DNA from: an uncultured Prevotella sp.
GTDB taxonomy: Bacteria > Bacteroidota > Bacteroidia > Bacteroidales > Bacteroidaceae
Direction: 5' to 3'
Length of the DNA stretch: 64,000 nt
Assembly: GCA_900540375.1 (NCBI GenBank)
Contig: UQFS01000016.1
Span: 9,344 to 73,343, forward strand
Positions 35,154 to 43,337 of this stretch are shown piece by piece. Under the pieces are notes generated by a model. The model worked only from the letters and a program-made list of their open reading frames with translations. It did not search any database and was not told the origin of the DNA. A program made the position numbers and the translations under genes. The number at the start of each line of letters is the position of its first letter. Within the stretch, counting starts at the first letter, position 1.

Positions 35154-35212
35154 AGCCTCACCCCCGCACCCATCTCCAAAGGAAGAGGGATACGGGGGGG
35201 GGAGGTTGTTAA
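35154..35212. repeat. Degenerate palindromic intergenic repeat
   Basis: AGCCTCACCCCCGCACCC, CTCCAAAGGAAGAGGG and a nine-G run ending GGAGG. Related to the main repeat family but decayed and nearly symmetric; lies 5 bp beyond the DUF190 stop. Confidence 0.65.
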
Positions 35213-35217
35213 GGTTG

Positions 35218-35541
35218 TTACTTACACAGCACCACGTCTACATCCTGCAGGGTGACGAGGATGCCCTTGGGCTGGGACTCGAGCGTGAGAAGGATCTTGT
35301 CGAGAAACGAGCGGAGCTTTTCCTCGTCGTCGATGATCTCCACGACGATAGGATATTTGACGTTGAGCTCCCAAACCTTGTTGGAGCGGAGCTTGCTGGC
35401 CTTGCCGTAGCCCATGATGCCCTGCAGCACGGTGGCACCGGCCAGACCCTCACGCTGTGCCGCGCGCGCAATCTCCTCATAGAGCGAGACATGGCGCAGC
35501 GTGTCGGTATTGCTGAGATAGAAACGGAGTATCTTTTTCAT
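35218..35541 (-). CDS. DUF190 (PII-like) protein
   Basis: A 107-residue protein starting at ATG 35541 (MKKILRFYLSNTDTLRHVSL). It matches DUF190/UPF0166, a small PII-like fold: LYEEIARAAQREGLAGATVLQGIMGYG in the first half (split: EIARAAQREGLAG, ATVLQGIMGYG) and LPIVVEIIDDEEK-like, here YPIVVEIIDDEEKL, in the second. DUF190 genes often neighbour crcB, as here, and are thought to modulate it. It lies 130 bp beyond crcB, separated by an intergenic repeat. Confidence 0.88.
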   Translation of the reverse strand: MKKILRFYLSNTDTLRHVSLYEEIARAAQREGLAGATVLQGIMGYGKASKLRSNKVWELNVKYPIVVEIIDDEEKLRSFLDKILLTLESQPKGILVTLQDVDVVLCK

Positions 35542-35611
35542 GTTGATATATATATATACGTTATGCGAGGTTAGGACAATCACGGAGAGCCGCCCCTACA
35601 CATCCACCGCT

Positions 35612-35671
35612 CTCACCTCTTGGCGGTAATCACTCCCCTCTCCCTTTGGAGAGGGGTTGGGGGTGAGGCTA
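35612..35671 (-). repeat. Palindromic intergenic repeat, unit 3, abutting the crcB stop
   Basis: On the minus strand, crcB TAA, one T, then AGCCTCACCCCC, the CCTCTCC/GGAGAGG palindrome, and GTGATTACCGCCAAGAGGTGA. The most complete copy in the window together with unit 1. Confidence 0.88.
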
Positions 35672-36049
35672 TTAAATCATCTTGGCGCAGGCGTTGCCGA
35701 CGACGACGGCGAGGAATCCCAAAGCCACGCTCAGCCCTAAGTAAAGGGCAAGATAGAGGTAGTTGCCATCACGCATGAGGGCCGTGCTCTCGTTCATAAA
35801 GGTGGAGAAGGTGGTGAAGCCGCCACAGAAGCCCGTGGTCAGGATGAGCTTCACCGACGGCGACATCCAGCCTCCAGCCCAGTTGAGACCTGACAGGAAG
35901 CCGATGATCAGACAACCGAGAATGTTGACCGCAAACGTACCGAAAGGAAAACTCAGCGGTGCCCACGCCAGGATGATCTTCGACAGGACAAAACGCGAGC
36001 CGCCGCCAAGGAAACTGCCCATGCCTACAAGCAAGAAACCTCTCAGCAT
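35672..36049 (-). CDS. crcB: CrcB/Fluc fluoride ion channel
   Basis: A 125-residue protein with four transmembrane helices and the Fluc signatures GGGSRFVLSKI at the N-terminus, FPFGTFAVNILGCLIIGF (conserved Asn), and GFCGGFTTFSTF (phenylalanine box). It works as a dual-topology dimer that lets fluoride out of the cell. Its start overlaps the end of the HD gene by 7 bp. I could not see a fluoride riboswitch, which would have to lie inside the upstream coding sequence. Confidence 0.94.
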   Translation of the reverse strand: MLRGFLLVGMGSFLGGGSRFVLSKIILAWAPLSFPFGTFAVNILGCLIIGFLSGLNWAGGWMSPSVKLILTTGFCGGFTTFSTFMNESTALMRDGNYLYLALYLGLSVALGFLAVVVGNACAKMI

Positions 36050-36591
36050 CTTCCCTCCTCTTCCGTTTGGTTGTGCTGTAGCTCATATCTCTCCTCGTAG
36101 ATCATCTCCAGCAGGTGCAGTCCGGTCTTCGTCTTGAAGATGTTCTTCCGTGCCGCCTCGATGCCGTGCTCCGAGATATGGTCTTCGTAGAGGTTGACAA
36201 GGAAGTCGGCCTCCACAAGGATCTGATAGTCCGGTGCGTCTATGTTCTTATAGGTATGGTGATGAGCGATGAGCCAGCAGATGCGCTCAATATCGGCTTC
36301 GGCGTAGTGCATCGATTCCAGGATGGCGCGAGCCGGTGCGGGACCCTCCTGTTCTTGGTATTTTCCATTGCTACTGCCGTATTTAGCCTCAGCAGGATGG
36401 ATGCCGATGTCGTGAAGTACAGCTGTTGACTCCAAGACAAAGAGTGTGTGGGCGTCCAGTCCTTCGGCGCGGCCGATGAGTTGCGCGAAGCGGTGTACCT
36501 TCAACAGATGTTGTATGCGCATGGGATCACCCTTATCAAAAGAGATGATGCGGAGAGTGAGTTCATCGATAATTTTTTGCGTCTCTTCCAT
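36043..36591 (-). CDS. HD-domain phosphohydrolase
   Basis: A 182-residue protein starting at ATG 36591 (MEETQKIIDELTLRII); the longer frame uses a TTG. Metal-binding residues of the HD superfamily are visible as VHRFAQLIG (first His), STAVLHDIG (HD pair), LIAHHHTYKNID and VEADFLVNLYED (last Asp). It is likely a phosphohydrolase of a nucleotide or related compound. It starts 5 bp after the HAD gene and overlaps crcB. Confidence 0.88.
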   Translation of the reverse strand: MEETQKIIDELTLRIISFDKGDPMRIQHLLKVHRFAQLIGRAEGLDAHTLFVLESTAVLHDIGIHPAEAKYGSSNGKYQEQEGPAPARAILESMHYAEADIERICWLIAHHHTYKNIDAPDYQILVEADFLVNLYEDHISEHGIEAARKNIFKTKTGLHLLEMIYEERYELQHNQTEEEGRC

Positions 36592-36596
36592 ATTTC

Positions 36597-37238
36597 TCAA
36601 ATTAATTTATCAAACTGATCTATGATTTGTTCCGCCCCTGCCTCTTCCAGTTCTTCGCACGAGCTATTGCCATAGGTCACGCCACAGGTGTGGGCTCCTG
36701 CATTGCGACCCATGAGAATGTCGAAGTGGGTGTCGCCGATGACGAGGGTCTCCTCAGGCTTACAGCCGGTGGCCTGCAGGATCACGTTGACAGGCTCGGC
36801 GTCGGGTTTGGCATGCGCCACGTCGTCAGCACCAATGAGGGCACAGAGCCAATCGGTGATGCCATACTCCTCGGCAAAACCTTGCAGCGACTCATGACAA
36901 CGGCTGCTGGCCAAAGCGATGAGCCGACCGTGTTCATGGAGTGTGCGGAGCGTGTCAATGACACCGGGGAAAGGAGGCACGGAACCCGGGCAGTTGTTAC
37001 GTCGGAAGATGTCGCGGTAGACAGCAGCGCAATGGTCTGCCGTGTCGTCATCGATATGACAGGCCACGGCAAAGCATTTCTCCAGTGGCAGTCCGATGGT
37101 GGCGGCGCAAGCATCCTCCGTCGGTAAGTCCATGTTCAGTTCACGGCATGTATCCTGTATGGTCTTGACGATGAGATGCTTGGAGTCACCGAGTGTACCG
37201 TCGAAGTCGCAGATGTAAAGGGCGTATTGTCTTGTCAT
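36597..37238 (-). CDS. HAD family hydrolase (phosphoglycolate phosphatase/beta-phosphoglucomutase-like)
   Basis: A 213-residue HAD-fold phosphatase with motif I DFDGTLGDS (nucleophile Asp near residue 10), motif II ALASSR, and motif III/IV AKPDAEPVN, VIGDTHFDILMG. The cap domain of about 60-70 residues is of the C1 helical type. Such enzymes remove phosphate from small sugars or 2-phosphoglycolate; the exact substrate cannot be told. It follows the GNAT-nitrilase gene by 18 bp. Confidence 0.9.
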   Translation of the reverse strand: MTRQYALYICDFDGTLGDSKHLIVKTIQDTCRELNMDLPTEDACAATIGLPLEKCFAVACHIDDDTADHCAAVYRDIFRRNNCPGSVPPFPGVIDTLRTLHEHGRLIALASSRCHESLQGFAEEYGITDWLCALIGADDVAHAKPDAEPVNVILQATGCKPEETLVIGDTHFDILMGRNAGAHTCGVTYGNSSCEELEEAGAEQIIDQFDKLI

Positions 37239-37256
37239 ATCATCTATCGGTTGCGT

Positions 37257-38789
37257 CTACTTCTTTACTTTGACCTCATACAGATCGGTGCGTCGGTCGA
37301 GCAGGTTGCGCACAGAGCCGTAGGTATGAAGCTGGCTGAGACTGTTGAGGTCTACGTCGGCCACAAGGATCATCTCCGTGTTTGGTGTAGCCTCGGCACG
37401 ACGCCCATCGTTGGGGAACGGGAAGTCGCAAGGCGTGAAGACAGCGCTCTGAGCATACTGGATGTCCATGTTGTGAACACGCGGCAGGTTCCCCACACTG
37501 CCCGCGATGACCACATAGCACTCGTTTTCGATGGCACGCGCCTGGGCACAGATGCGCACACGGGCATAAGCGTTCTGCGTGTCTGTCATAAACGGCACGA
37601 AGAGAATCTGCATGCCCTGAGCGGCGAGCAGACGGGAGAGCTCCGGGAACTCTACGTCGTAGCAGATCACCACACCAATCTTACCGCAGTCGGTGTCAAA
37701 GGTACGGATGGTGCTGCCACCGTTCAGACCCCAGCACTTCATCTCGTCGGGCGTGACATGGATCTTCTCGTACATCTCGTCGGTGCCGTCGCGACGGATG
37801 AGGAAGCCTACGTTGTAGAGGCTGCCGTCCCCCTTGACATAAGGCATGGAACCCGTGATGATGTTGATGTTATAGCTGATGGCGAGCTCGCGGAAACGGT
37901 CCCGGATCTTGTCGGTATACTTTGCCAGCGCGCGTATAGACTCCGCCTCACCAAGATTGTTGTAGCGGGCCATGAGCGGCGCGTTGAAATATTCAGGGAA
38001 GAGGATGAAGTCGCTCTTATAGTCCGACACCGAGTCGATGAAGAACTCCACCTGTTCGAAGAGTTCATCAATGCTGTTGTAGGGTCGCATCTGCCACTGC
38101 ACCATGCCGATGCGCACAGTAGGCTTGCGCTCCACCTTCTGGTCGCGCTTGGGCTCATAGTAGATATTGTCCCACTGGAGCAGGCAGGCGTTGTGCTTCG
38201 ACTCCTCGTCGTTGGGCAGATAGTTGCGGATGATACGGCGCACGTGGAAGTCGTTGCTCAGCTGGAAGTTCAGCACGGGGTCATAGATCTCGCGCGAGCG
38301 CACCTTCTCGATATACTCTTTCGGACGCATCGTGTCGGCGTATTTGTGATAGTTGGGGATACGTCCGCCAAACATGATCGCCTTGAGGTTGAGCTTCTCA
38401 CAGAGTTCCTTACGGTATTCATACATGCGTCGGCCGAGTCTGAGACCACGGTAGTCGGGATGGATAAACACCTCGATGCCATAGAGGATATTGCCGTTGG
38501 GATTGTGGGTATTGAAGGTCTCGTTGCCTGTCACCTGCGCGTAGGTATGATCACCCTTGACCATGTCATAGTCTACGATGATGCTCAGCGCGCAGCCTAC
38601 GATCTTTCCGTCGGCGATGACCACCACCTGTCCTTCTGGGAAAATCGTAATGAGTTTCTTGATCTGAGCGTGTGTCCAAAACTCGTCGCTGTCGCCATAG
38701 ATGCGCTTGAAGGAGCCTGCAAGCTGGTCATAGTCTTCCATGCGCAGCGTGCGGAGCTCTACTTTGTTGATTTGATGTGTCGTTTCCAT
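37257..38789 (-). CDS. GNAT acetyltransferase-carbon-nitrogen hydrolase fusion
   Basis: A 510-residue bifunctional protein. Residues about 8-210 are a GNAT domain (VFIHPDYRGLRLGRRMYEY, the acetyl-CoA loop near 109-125). Residues about 224-505 are a nitrilase-superfamily domain with the Glu-Lys-Cys triad at E266 (FPEYFN), K342 (YEKIHVTPDE) and C376 (VICYDVEFPE). This architecture recurs in bacteria; substrates are amides or nitrile-like compounds, unknown here. It is the first gene of an operon with HAD, HD and crcB, behind the best promoter in the window. Confidence 0.93.
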   Translation of the reverse strand: METTHQINKVELRTLRMEDYDQLAGSFKRIYGDSDEFWTHAQIKKLITIFPEGQVVVIADGKIVGCALSIIVDYDMVKGDHTYAQVTGNETFNTHNPNGNILYGIEVFIHPDYRGLRLGRRMYEYRKELCEKLNLKAIMFGGRIPNYHKYADTMRPKEYIEKVRSREIYDPVLNFQLSNDFHVRRIIRNYLPNDEESKHNACLLQWDNIYYEPKRDQKVERKPTVRIGMVQWQMRPYNSIDELFEQVEFFIDSVSDYKSDFILFPEYFNAPLMARYNNLGEAESIRALAKYTDKIRDRFRELAISYNINIITGSMPYVKGDGSLYNVGFLIRRDGTDEMYEKIHVTPDEMKCWGLNGGSTIRTFDTDCGKIGVVICYDVEFPELSRLLAAQGMQILFVPFMTDTQNAYARVRICAQARAIENECYVVIAGSVGNLPRVHNMDIQYAQSAVFTPCDFPFPNDGRRAEATPNTEMILVADVDLNSLSQLHTYGSVRNLLDRRTDLYEVKVKK

Positions 38790-38848
38790 TGTTTTTGACG
38801 GTTAGGACGACGGTGCCGTCCCATAATCCTTTCACCTTGATTATGCGT

Positions 38849-38880
38849 GCAAAGATAACCAATATAATTAAGACCACAAA
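38849..38880 (-). promoter_or_regulatory. Promoter for the GNAT-nitrilase/crcB operon
   Basis: TTTG (38880-38877) and TATCTTTGC (38857-38849) on the minus strand with a 19-bp spacer, a full match to the Bacteroidota -33/-7 consensus; 59 bp before ATG 38789. Confidence 0.8.
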
Positions 38881-38942
38881 ATCAGAACGACGAAATTACA
38901 AACGTCACAAGCAAGACAGAAAATAGCATCTTTGGTTGACAC

Positions 38943-38997
38943 TGTCTTTTTTTAAATAAGGTTGACACGTAAAGTCAACCTTATTTAAAAAAAGACA
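38943..38997 (-). terminator. Perfect 24-bp stem terminator after the hybrid sensor gene
   Basis: 24-base arms 38943-38966 and 38974-38997 are exact inverted complements around a 7-base loop. Each arm carries a seven-T or seven-A run, so it could terminate in both directions. It lies 50 bp beyond the hybrid sensor stop. Confidence 0.85.
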
Positions 38998-39047
38998 ACG
39001 GGTTGGTAACAACGTCACTATCCTTTGTTCATCAGTACAAAGCCTCA

Positions 39048-42000
39048 TCACTCTTCCTTTTTGTACTTACTCGGCGGCATACCGAAATGCTTCTTAAACA
39101 CCGTACTGAAGTATTTGGAGTTCGGGAAACCGCAGCGGGTGGCCACGTCAAGGACGGGCACGCCTTTCCGCAACAACGCGGCAGCCTGCTCCAATCGGAT
39201 GAGACGCATGAACTCCTGCGGCGCTTTGCCGGTGAGTGTCTTCAGGCGGCCATAGAACAACGTACGGCTCATGGCCATCTCGCGACAAAGATGGTTCACA
39301 TCAAAGTTTTCCTCGCTCAGATGGTCAAGCACCGTCTGCGTGGCTTTATCAACAAAAACCTGATCATCAGCATTGAGTACCTCAGGCTTAACCTCTGCCT
39401 GCTGTTCGTTGCTATCGTCTTGCTGTACAGCAAGAGGAGAGTCGGCTGACAAAGCCGATATTGTCTTCTCTTGCGGAGAGGGTATAACCGGTTCTTCACC
39501 GCCATGAGCCAATTGCAGGGCACGGCGCAGATAGTATTTGCTCAACCGGCGTCGGTTGTCAATGACGTTGCGGATCTTCTTAGCCAAGATATCCGTGTCG
39601 AAAGGCTTGGCGATGTAGTCGTCGGCACCCTTGTCCAAGCCTTCGATCATGAAGTCCTTACCGACCTTAGCCGTAAGCAGAATGACCGGCAACCACGCCG
39701 TATCGGCATTTTCCTTCAGCCGTCGGCAAAGCTCATTACCATCCATGCCGCCCATCATCACGTCGGAAACCACGATGTCACAGGTACCGCCACGCAGATA
39801 GTCCAAAGCCTCTTCCGCGCTCTCCTTCGTAATAATATGGTAGTCGCCGGAGAAGGACATGCGCAGGTATCGCAGCAGCTCGATATTGTCGTCAACAAAG
39901 AGGATGGTATCCTTGCCGTTCTCATCGTCTTCCTCATCCTGCGGCAGGTTTACTTCTGCTTCCATCTTTGGCTTGTCCACTGTAAGATCGCCTTTCAGCG
40001 TATTTTCATTTGCAGAGTCGGGACGAGCATCTATGACAGAATCTTTGAGCGACAAACCTGTTGCTCCGACAGCGTCTTCCCTACCCTGCTGCTCATCCTG
40101 CTCCGTCGCCTCCGGGAAATAGCGGCTGCCGTCAGCAGGGAGATGTACAAAGAAGGTCGTCCCCACCTGCTCCTTGCTGATAAACGTCAGCTTGCCGTGG
40201 TGCAGCTCCACCAGTCTGCGACAGAGCATCAGCCCCAGTCCGCTTCCCATCTGCTTGGAGTTAATGCCATTGGAAGCACGGTAGAAGCTGCGGAAGATAT
40301 GCCTTTGATCGCTTTCGGGGATGCCCATCCCATCGTCGGCCACGCTGATGACGGTCTCACCACGCTGTTGCCATGACCTGAGATGGATGTGCCCTCCCTC
40401 ACCCGTGTATTTGATGGCATTGGAGATGAGGTTGTCGAAGAGTTTGTCGGCCATCATTGGGTCGAGCCAGACCAAGGCTTCACTCGGGCAATCATCGAGC
40501 GCAAGCGTGATCTTCTTTTCCTGGGCAAGCAAGGCAAAGCGCGCAACCTGCTGCTCGAGCAGAGGCTCCAGCACCATCCTCCTGACACTCGGCTCACTGC
40601 TCTGCTGGTCGATCTTTTGGAAATCGAGCAAGCCCGTAATCATCTTCAACAGCTTGGCGCCATTGCGGCGCGCGATGGAGAGATAGCGGACAGACGGCTC
40701 GCTGAGCGTATTGTCCTTGGCCATGTCGTCAAGAGGGGCCAGCACAAGGCTGAGCGGCGTGCGAATGTCGTGTGCCGTATTGACAAAGAACGAGATCTTC
40801 TCGTTGTAGTATCTCGACTCCAGTCGGTCGCGGTACCAGCGCCAAGCCAGATAGACGAGCGACAAAACGATGAGCAGATAGACGGTCCAAGCGAAGAAGG
40901 AGTTCCACCAGGGCCGCTGGATGACGAGCGGAATATCCTTAGCGTCGACGACGCGACCATCGGTACGACTGAGCGCGCGGATATGCAGCGTGTAACTTCC
41001 CGACGGCACATTGGTGTATCTGAGGCTTTGCAGGCGCTGCATCATGATCCATTGCTTGTCATAGCCCTCAAGGAAATATTCGTATCGGATGTCGTGCTGA
41101 AAGCGATAGTTGATGCACTCAAAGTCTACCGCGAAGGAATTTTGAGCATAGGGCAAACTGACCTCGCCCTCGCGCAGCATGTCGAAGATACGTCGGCGCA
41201 CATCGCTGTCCTCTGCCTGCTTAGTGTCGAGCGGCAGAATCGAGATCACTCTGAGCTGTGCCGTATAGTGAGAAGGCAGCACGGCAGCAGGCGAGAGCAG
41301 CACACCGCCGTCGTTACCGCCGAACAACAGCTTACCATCGGGCAGTTGCCAACAGGCCATGCGGTTGTATTCCTGATCCAGTCCCTCATAGGTGCTGAGT
41401 TGCCGTACTCGCCGTGTCCGGCCGTCGAAGCTACAGAGTCCGCGGTCGGTGCTGACCATCAACAGCCCCCGGGCACCATGACAGATGCCCGCGATGGTGT
41501 TTGACGGCAGGCCTTGGCGTGCGGAGATCTGCCAATATTTCTTGGTAAGCGTATCGTAGTGATAGATGCCACCACCGTCGGTTCCCAGCCAGAAAGCACC
41601 GATGCCATCGGCAATGATGGAGTTGATGAAGCAACAGATGTCTTTGTCACCGAAGTCGCCGGGATTGAAATAGTGCTCGAAGTGCCACGTACGGACATCG
41701 ACAACACAGAAGCCTGCCGTTGTGCCCACCGCCATCTTGTCGCCAATCGTCGTGAGGCATTCTGCTTCCCGGATGGGCAGATCGTGGCCCCTGCCATTGA
41801 CAATGCAGGACAGAGGGCCGTCGATAGCTCCCACCCACAACCGTCCGAGGTGGTCGCAAGCCAAACTGGTGATACACTCCGACGACAGATTACCCAAAGA
41901 CCGGGCATAAGCGGCCTTGGTCGTTCCCGTCGCGCTGACCGCAAAGACGCCGTTGCCATAGGTACCCGCCCACACGCCGCCATTGCCTGACGGGCACAAA

Positions 42001-43172
42001 GCCAGCACTACACGCCCTTGCAGACTGTGAGTCCAGCGCCCGGAGATGGGATGATAAGCCGACAATCCGAGGTTGGTACCAAACCACAGCGTGCCGTCAG
42101 CAGTCGCACAGACAGCATTCACGCCGTTGTCGAGCAGGGAGTTGGCGTCCTTATACTCATGTCGGAACAGCTGATAGCCCGACCAGCGGGGCATAGCCAA
42201 GTCCACGCCACCCGTGTAGCTGCCCATCCAAATGTTGTGTTGCCGGTCCACGGTGATGGTGTAGATGCCGTTACCGCTCAGTGCGTTGCGCGTATCATCT
42301 GATACGTTGAACAGCAGCCGCCCTTGTTGTCCTTGGCGGTCAAAAGCATAGACGCCCTCTCCGTCGACACCCACAAGCACCGTCGTTCCCCCCAAAAGCG
42401 TGATGGCTCTGACGGGATGCTGTATCTGAGGTTGCGTTGATACCACGCCAACACGATGGTCCTTGAGGTCGTAGACGCGGATGCCCTGCACCAATGAGCC
42501 CACCCACAGCCGCTGCGAGGGCGCGTCGAAATAGAGCGACTGCGCTTCAAGTCCTTCCAGCCCTGACAATGTTTCCCATCTCTTTCCATGCTGGGCAAAC
42601 ACTTCCGTAGCGGTAGCGATGAAAAGTCGGCCACGGTTGTCGGCCGTGATCACGTTGACTTCCTGTGTGGGTCCGGCCAAAGTCATCTTGCCATGGTCAT
42701 AGCAATAAAGTCCGTTGCGCGCGGCCAGCCATAGTCTGTGGCGCCGGTCGATATACAGATCATTGAGTTTGAGATAACCACGAAACCATTTGCTCAGACT
42801 CACTACATGCTCAAAGCGGTCCAAAGCCGGACTATATCTATATATATTACCCTTGTTGTCGTAGGCATAGAGCGTGTCGCCGTCTTGTCGTAACGAAAAG
42901 ATGCGGCCGGCGGCATTGCTGTAGACACGGTCGCTGCTGAGCCGGTAGACTTTCACCACGCAGCCGTTGTAGCGGTTGATGCCGTTCTTTGTTGCGATCC
43001 ATATCACGTCGTCGCGATCCTGCAGAATAGAGAACACACGCATGTTGTCCAACCCTCCGGTCAACCCTATGTGACGAACCTGATAGGCGGGAGTCGACAT
43101 TCGTGTACTCCGTGCTGCTAAGGATGACAGCAGAAGACACAGTAATAATAATAGGTGTCGCAATGGTTTCAT
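39048..43172 (-). CDS. Hybrid two-component system sensor/regulator
   Basis: A 1374-residue one-protein signalling system. After a signal peptide (HLLLLLCLLLSSLAARS) comes a long periplasmic sensor of Reg_prop beta-propeller repeats (VIWIATKNGINRY, RLWVGSLVQGI, GTLWFGTNLGLSAY and others), a Y_Y_Y domain (about 690-755), one membrane helix (near 770), histidine kinase with H801 in NTAHDIRTPLS, HATPase (NLISNAIKYTGEGG, GSGLGLMLCRRL), a receiver domain with D1137 in VVSDVMMGGMDG, and a C-terminal AraC-type DNA-binding domain (CGFPNSKYFSTVFKKHFG). Such proteins sense an oligosaccharide and switch on the neighbouring glycan locus. It is divergent from the GH5-SusCD genes, its probable target. Confidence 0.96.
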   Translation of the reverse strand: MKPLRHLLLLLCLLLSSLAARSTRMSTPAYQVRHIGLTGGLDNMRVFSILQDRDDVIWIATKNGINRYNGCVVKVYRLSSDRVYSNAAGRIFSLRQDGDTLYAYDNKGNIYRYSPALDRFEHVVSLSKWFRGYLKLNDLYIDRRHRLWLAARNGLYCYDHGKMTLAGPTQEVNVITADNRGRLFIATATEVFAQHGKRWETLSGLEGLEAQSLYFDAPSQRLWVGSLVQGIRVYDLKDHRVGVVSTQPQIQHPVRAITLLGGTTVLVGVDGEGVYAFDRQGQQGRLLFNVSDDTRNALSGNGIYTITVDRQHNIWMGSYTGGVDLAMPRWSGYQLFRHEYKDANSLLDNGVNAVCATADGTLWFGTNLGLSAYHPISGRWTHSLQGRVVLALCPSGNGGVWAGTYGNGVFAVSATGTTKAAYARSLGNLSSECITSLACDHLGRLWVGAIDGPLSCIVNGRGHDLPIREAECLTTIGDKMAVGTTAGFCVVDVRTWHFEHYFNPGDFGDKDICCFINSIIADGIGAFWLGTDGGGIYHYDTLTKKYWQISARQGLPSNTIAGICHGARGLLMVSTDRGLCSFDGRTRRVRQLSTYEGLDQEYNRMACWQLPDGKLLFGGNDGGVLLSPAAVLPSHYTAQLRVISILPLDTKQAEDSDVRRRIFDMLREGEVSLPYAQNSFAVDFECINYRFQHDIRYEYFLEGYDKQWIMMQRLQSLRYTNVPSGSYTLHIRALSRTDGRVVDAKDIPLVIQRPWWNSFFAWTVYLLIVLSLVYLAWRWYRDRLESRYYNEKISFFVNTAHDIRTPLSLVLAPLDDMAKDNTLSEPSVRYLSIARRNGAKLLKMITGLLDFQKIDQQSSEPSVRRMVLEPLLEQQVARFALLAQEKKITLALDDCPSEALVWLDPMMADKLFDNLISNAIKYTGEGGHIHLRSWQQRGETVISVADDGMGIPESDQRHIFRSFYRASNGINSKQMGSGLGLMLCRRLVELHHGKLTFISKEQVGTTFFVHLPADGSRYFPEATEQDEQQGREDAVGATGLSLKDSVIDARPDSANENTLKGDLTVDKPKMEAEVNLPQDEEDDENGKDTILFVDDNIELLRYLRMSFSGDYHIITKESAEEALDYLRGGTCDIVVSDVMMGGMDGNELCRRLKENADTAWLPVILLTAKVGKDFMIEGLDKGADDYIAKPFDTDILAKKIRNVIDNRRRLSKYYLRRALQLAHGGEEPVIPSPQEKTISALSADSPLAVQQDDSNEQQAEVKPEVLNADDQVFVDKATQTVLDHLSEENFDVNHLCREMAMSRTLFYGRLKTLTGKAPQEFMRLIRLEQAAALLRKGVPVLDVATRCGFPNSKYFSTVFKKHFGMPPSKYKKEE

Positions 43173-43175
43173 GCG

Positions 43176-43184
43176 GCAAATTTA
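43176..43184 (-). promoter_or_regulatory. Possible promoter box touching the sensor start
   Basis: TAAATTTGC on the minus strand ends 4 bp before ATG 43172. If used, the mRNA would be leaderless or nearly so. No TTTG at the usual distance, so this may be chance. Confidence 0.3.
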
Positions 43185-43280
43185 ATAAATAAGCGTTAAT
43201 CTTGTACCTTTTCCTGGCAAAAATGTCAGAAAAGAAACTTTTTTTGGCGGTACTCTGTATCAGATCTATGAATATCATCG

Positions 43281-43289
43281 TAACTTTGC
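43281..43289 (+). promoter_or_regulatory. Promoter -7 box for the GH5 gene
   Basis: TAACTTTGC, exact match to TAnnTTTGY, 49 bp before ATG 43338. No good -33 element, consistent with activation by the divergent hybrid sensor. Confidence 0.6.
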
Positions 43290-43337
43290 CAGCGTTATCA
43301 CAACATCAGCAATGCATATCTTTATCAATTCATACCT

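Noticed and set aside
36043..36200. Fluoride riboswitch ahead of crcB
   Set aside because: The upstream sequence is coding for the HD protein and I could not find the conserved crcB-motif core.
37176..38798. 540-codon plus-strand open frame opposite the GNAT-nitrilase gene
   Set aside because: It is antisense to a clear two-domain enzyme with intact catalytic residues; composition is a mirror effect of codon bias.
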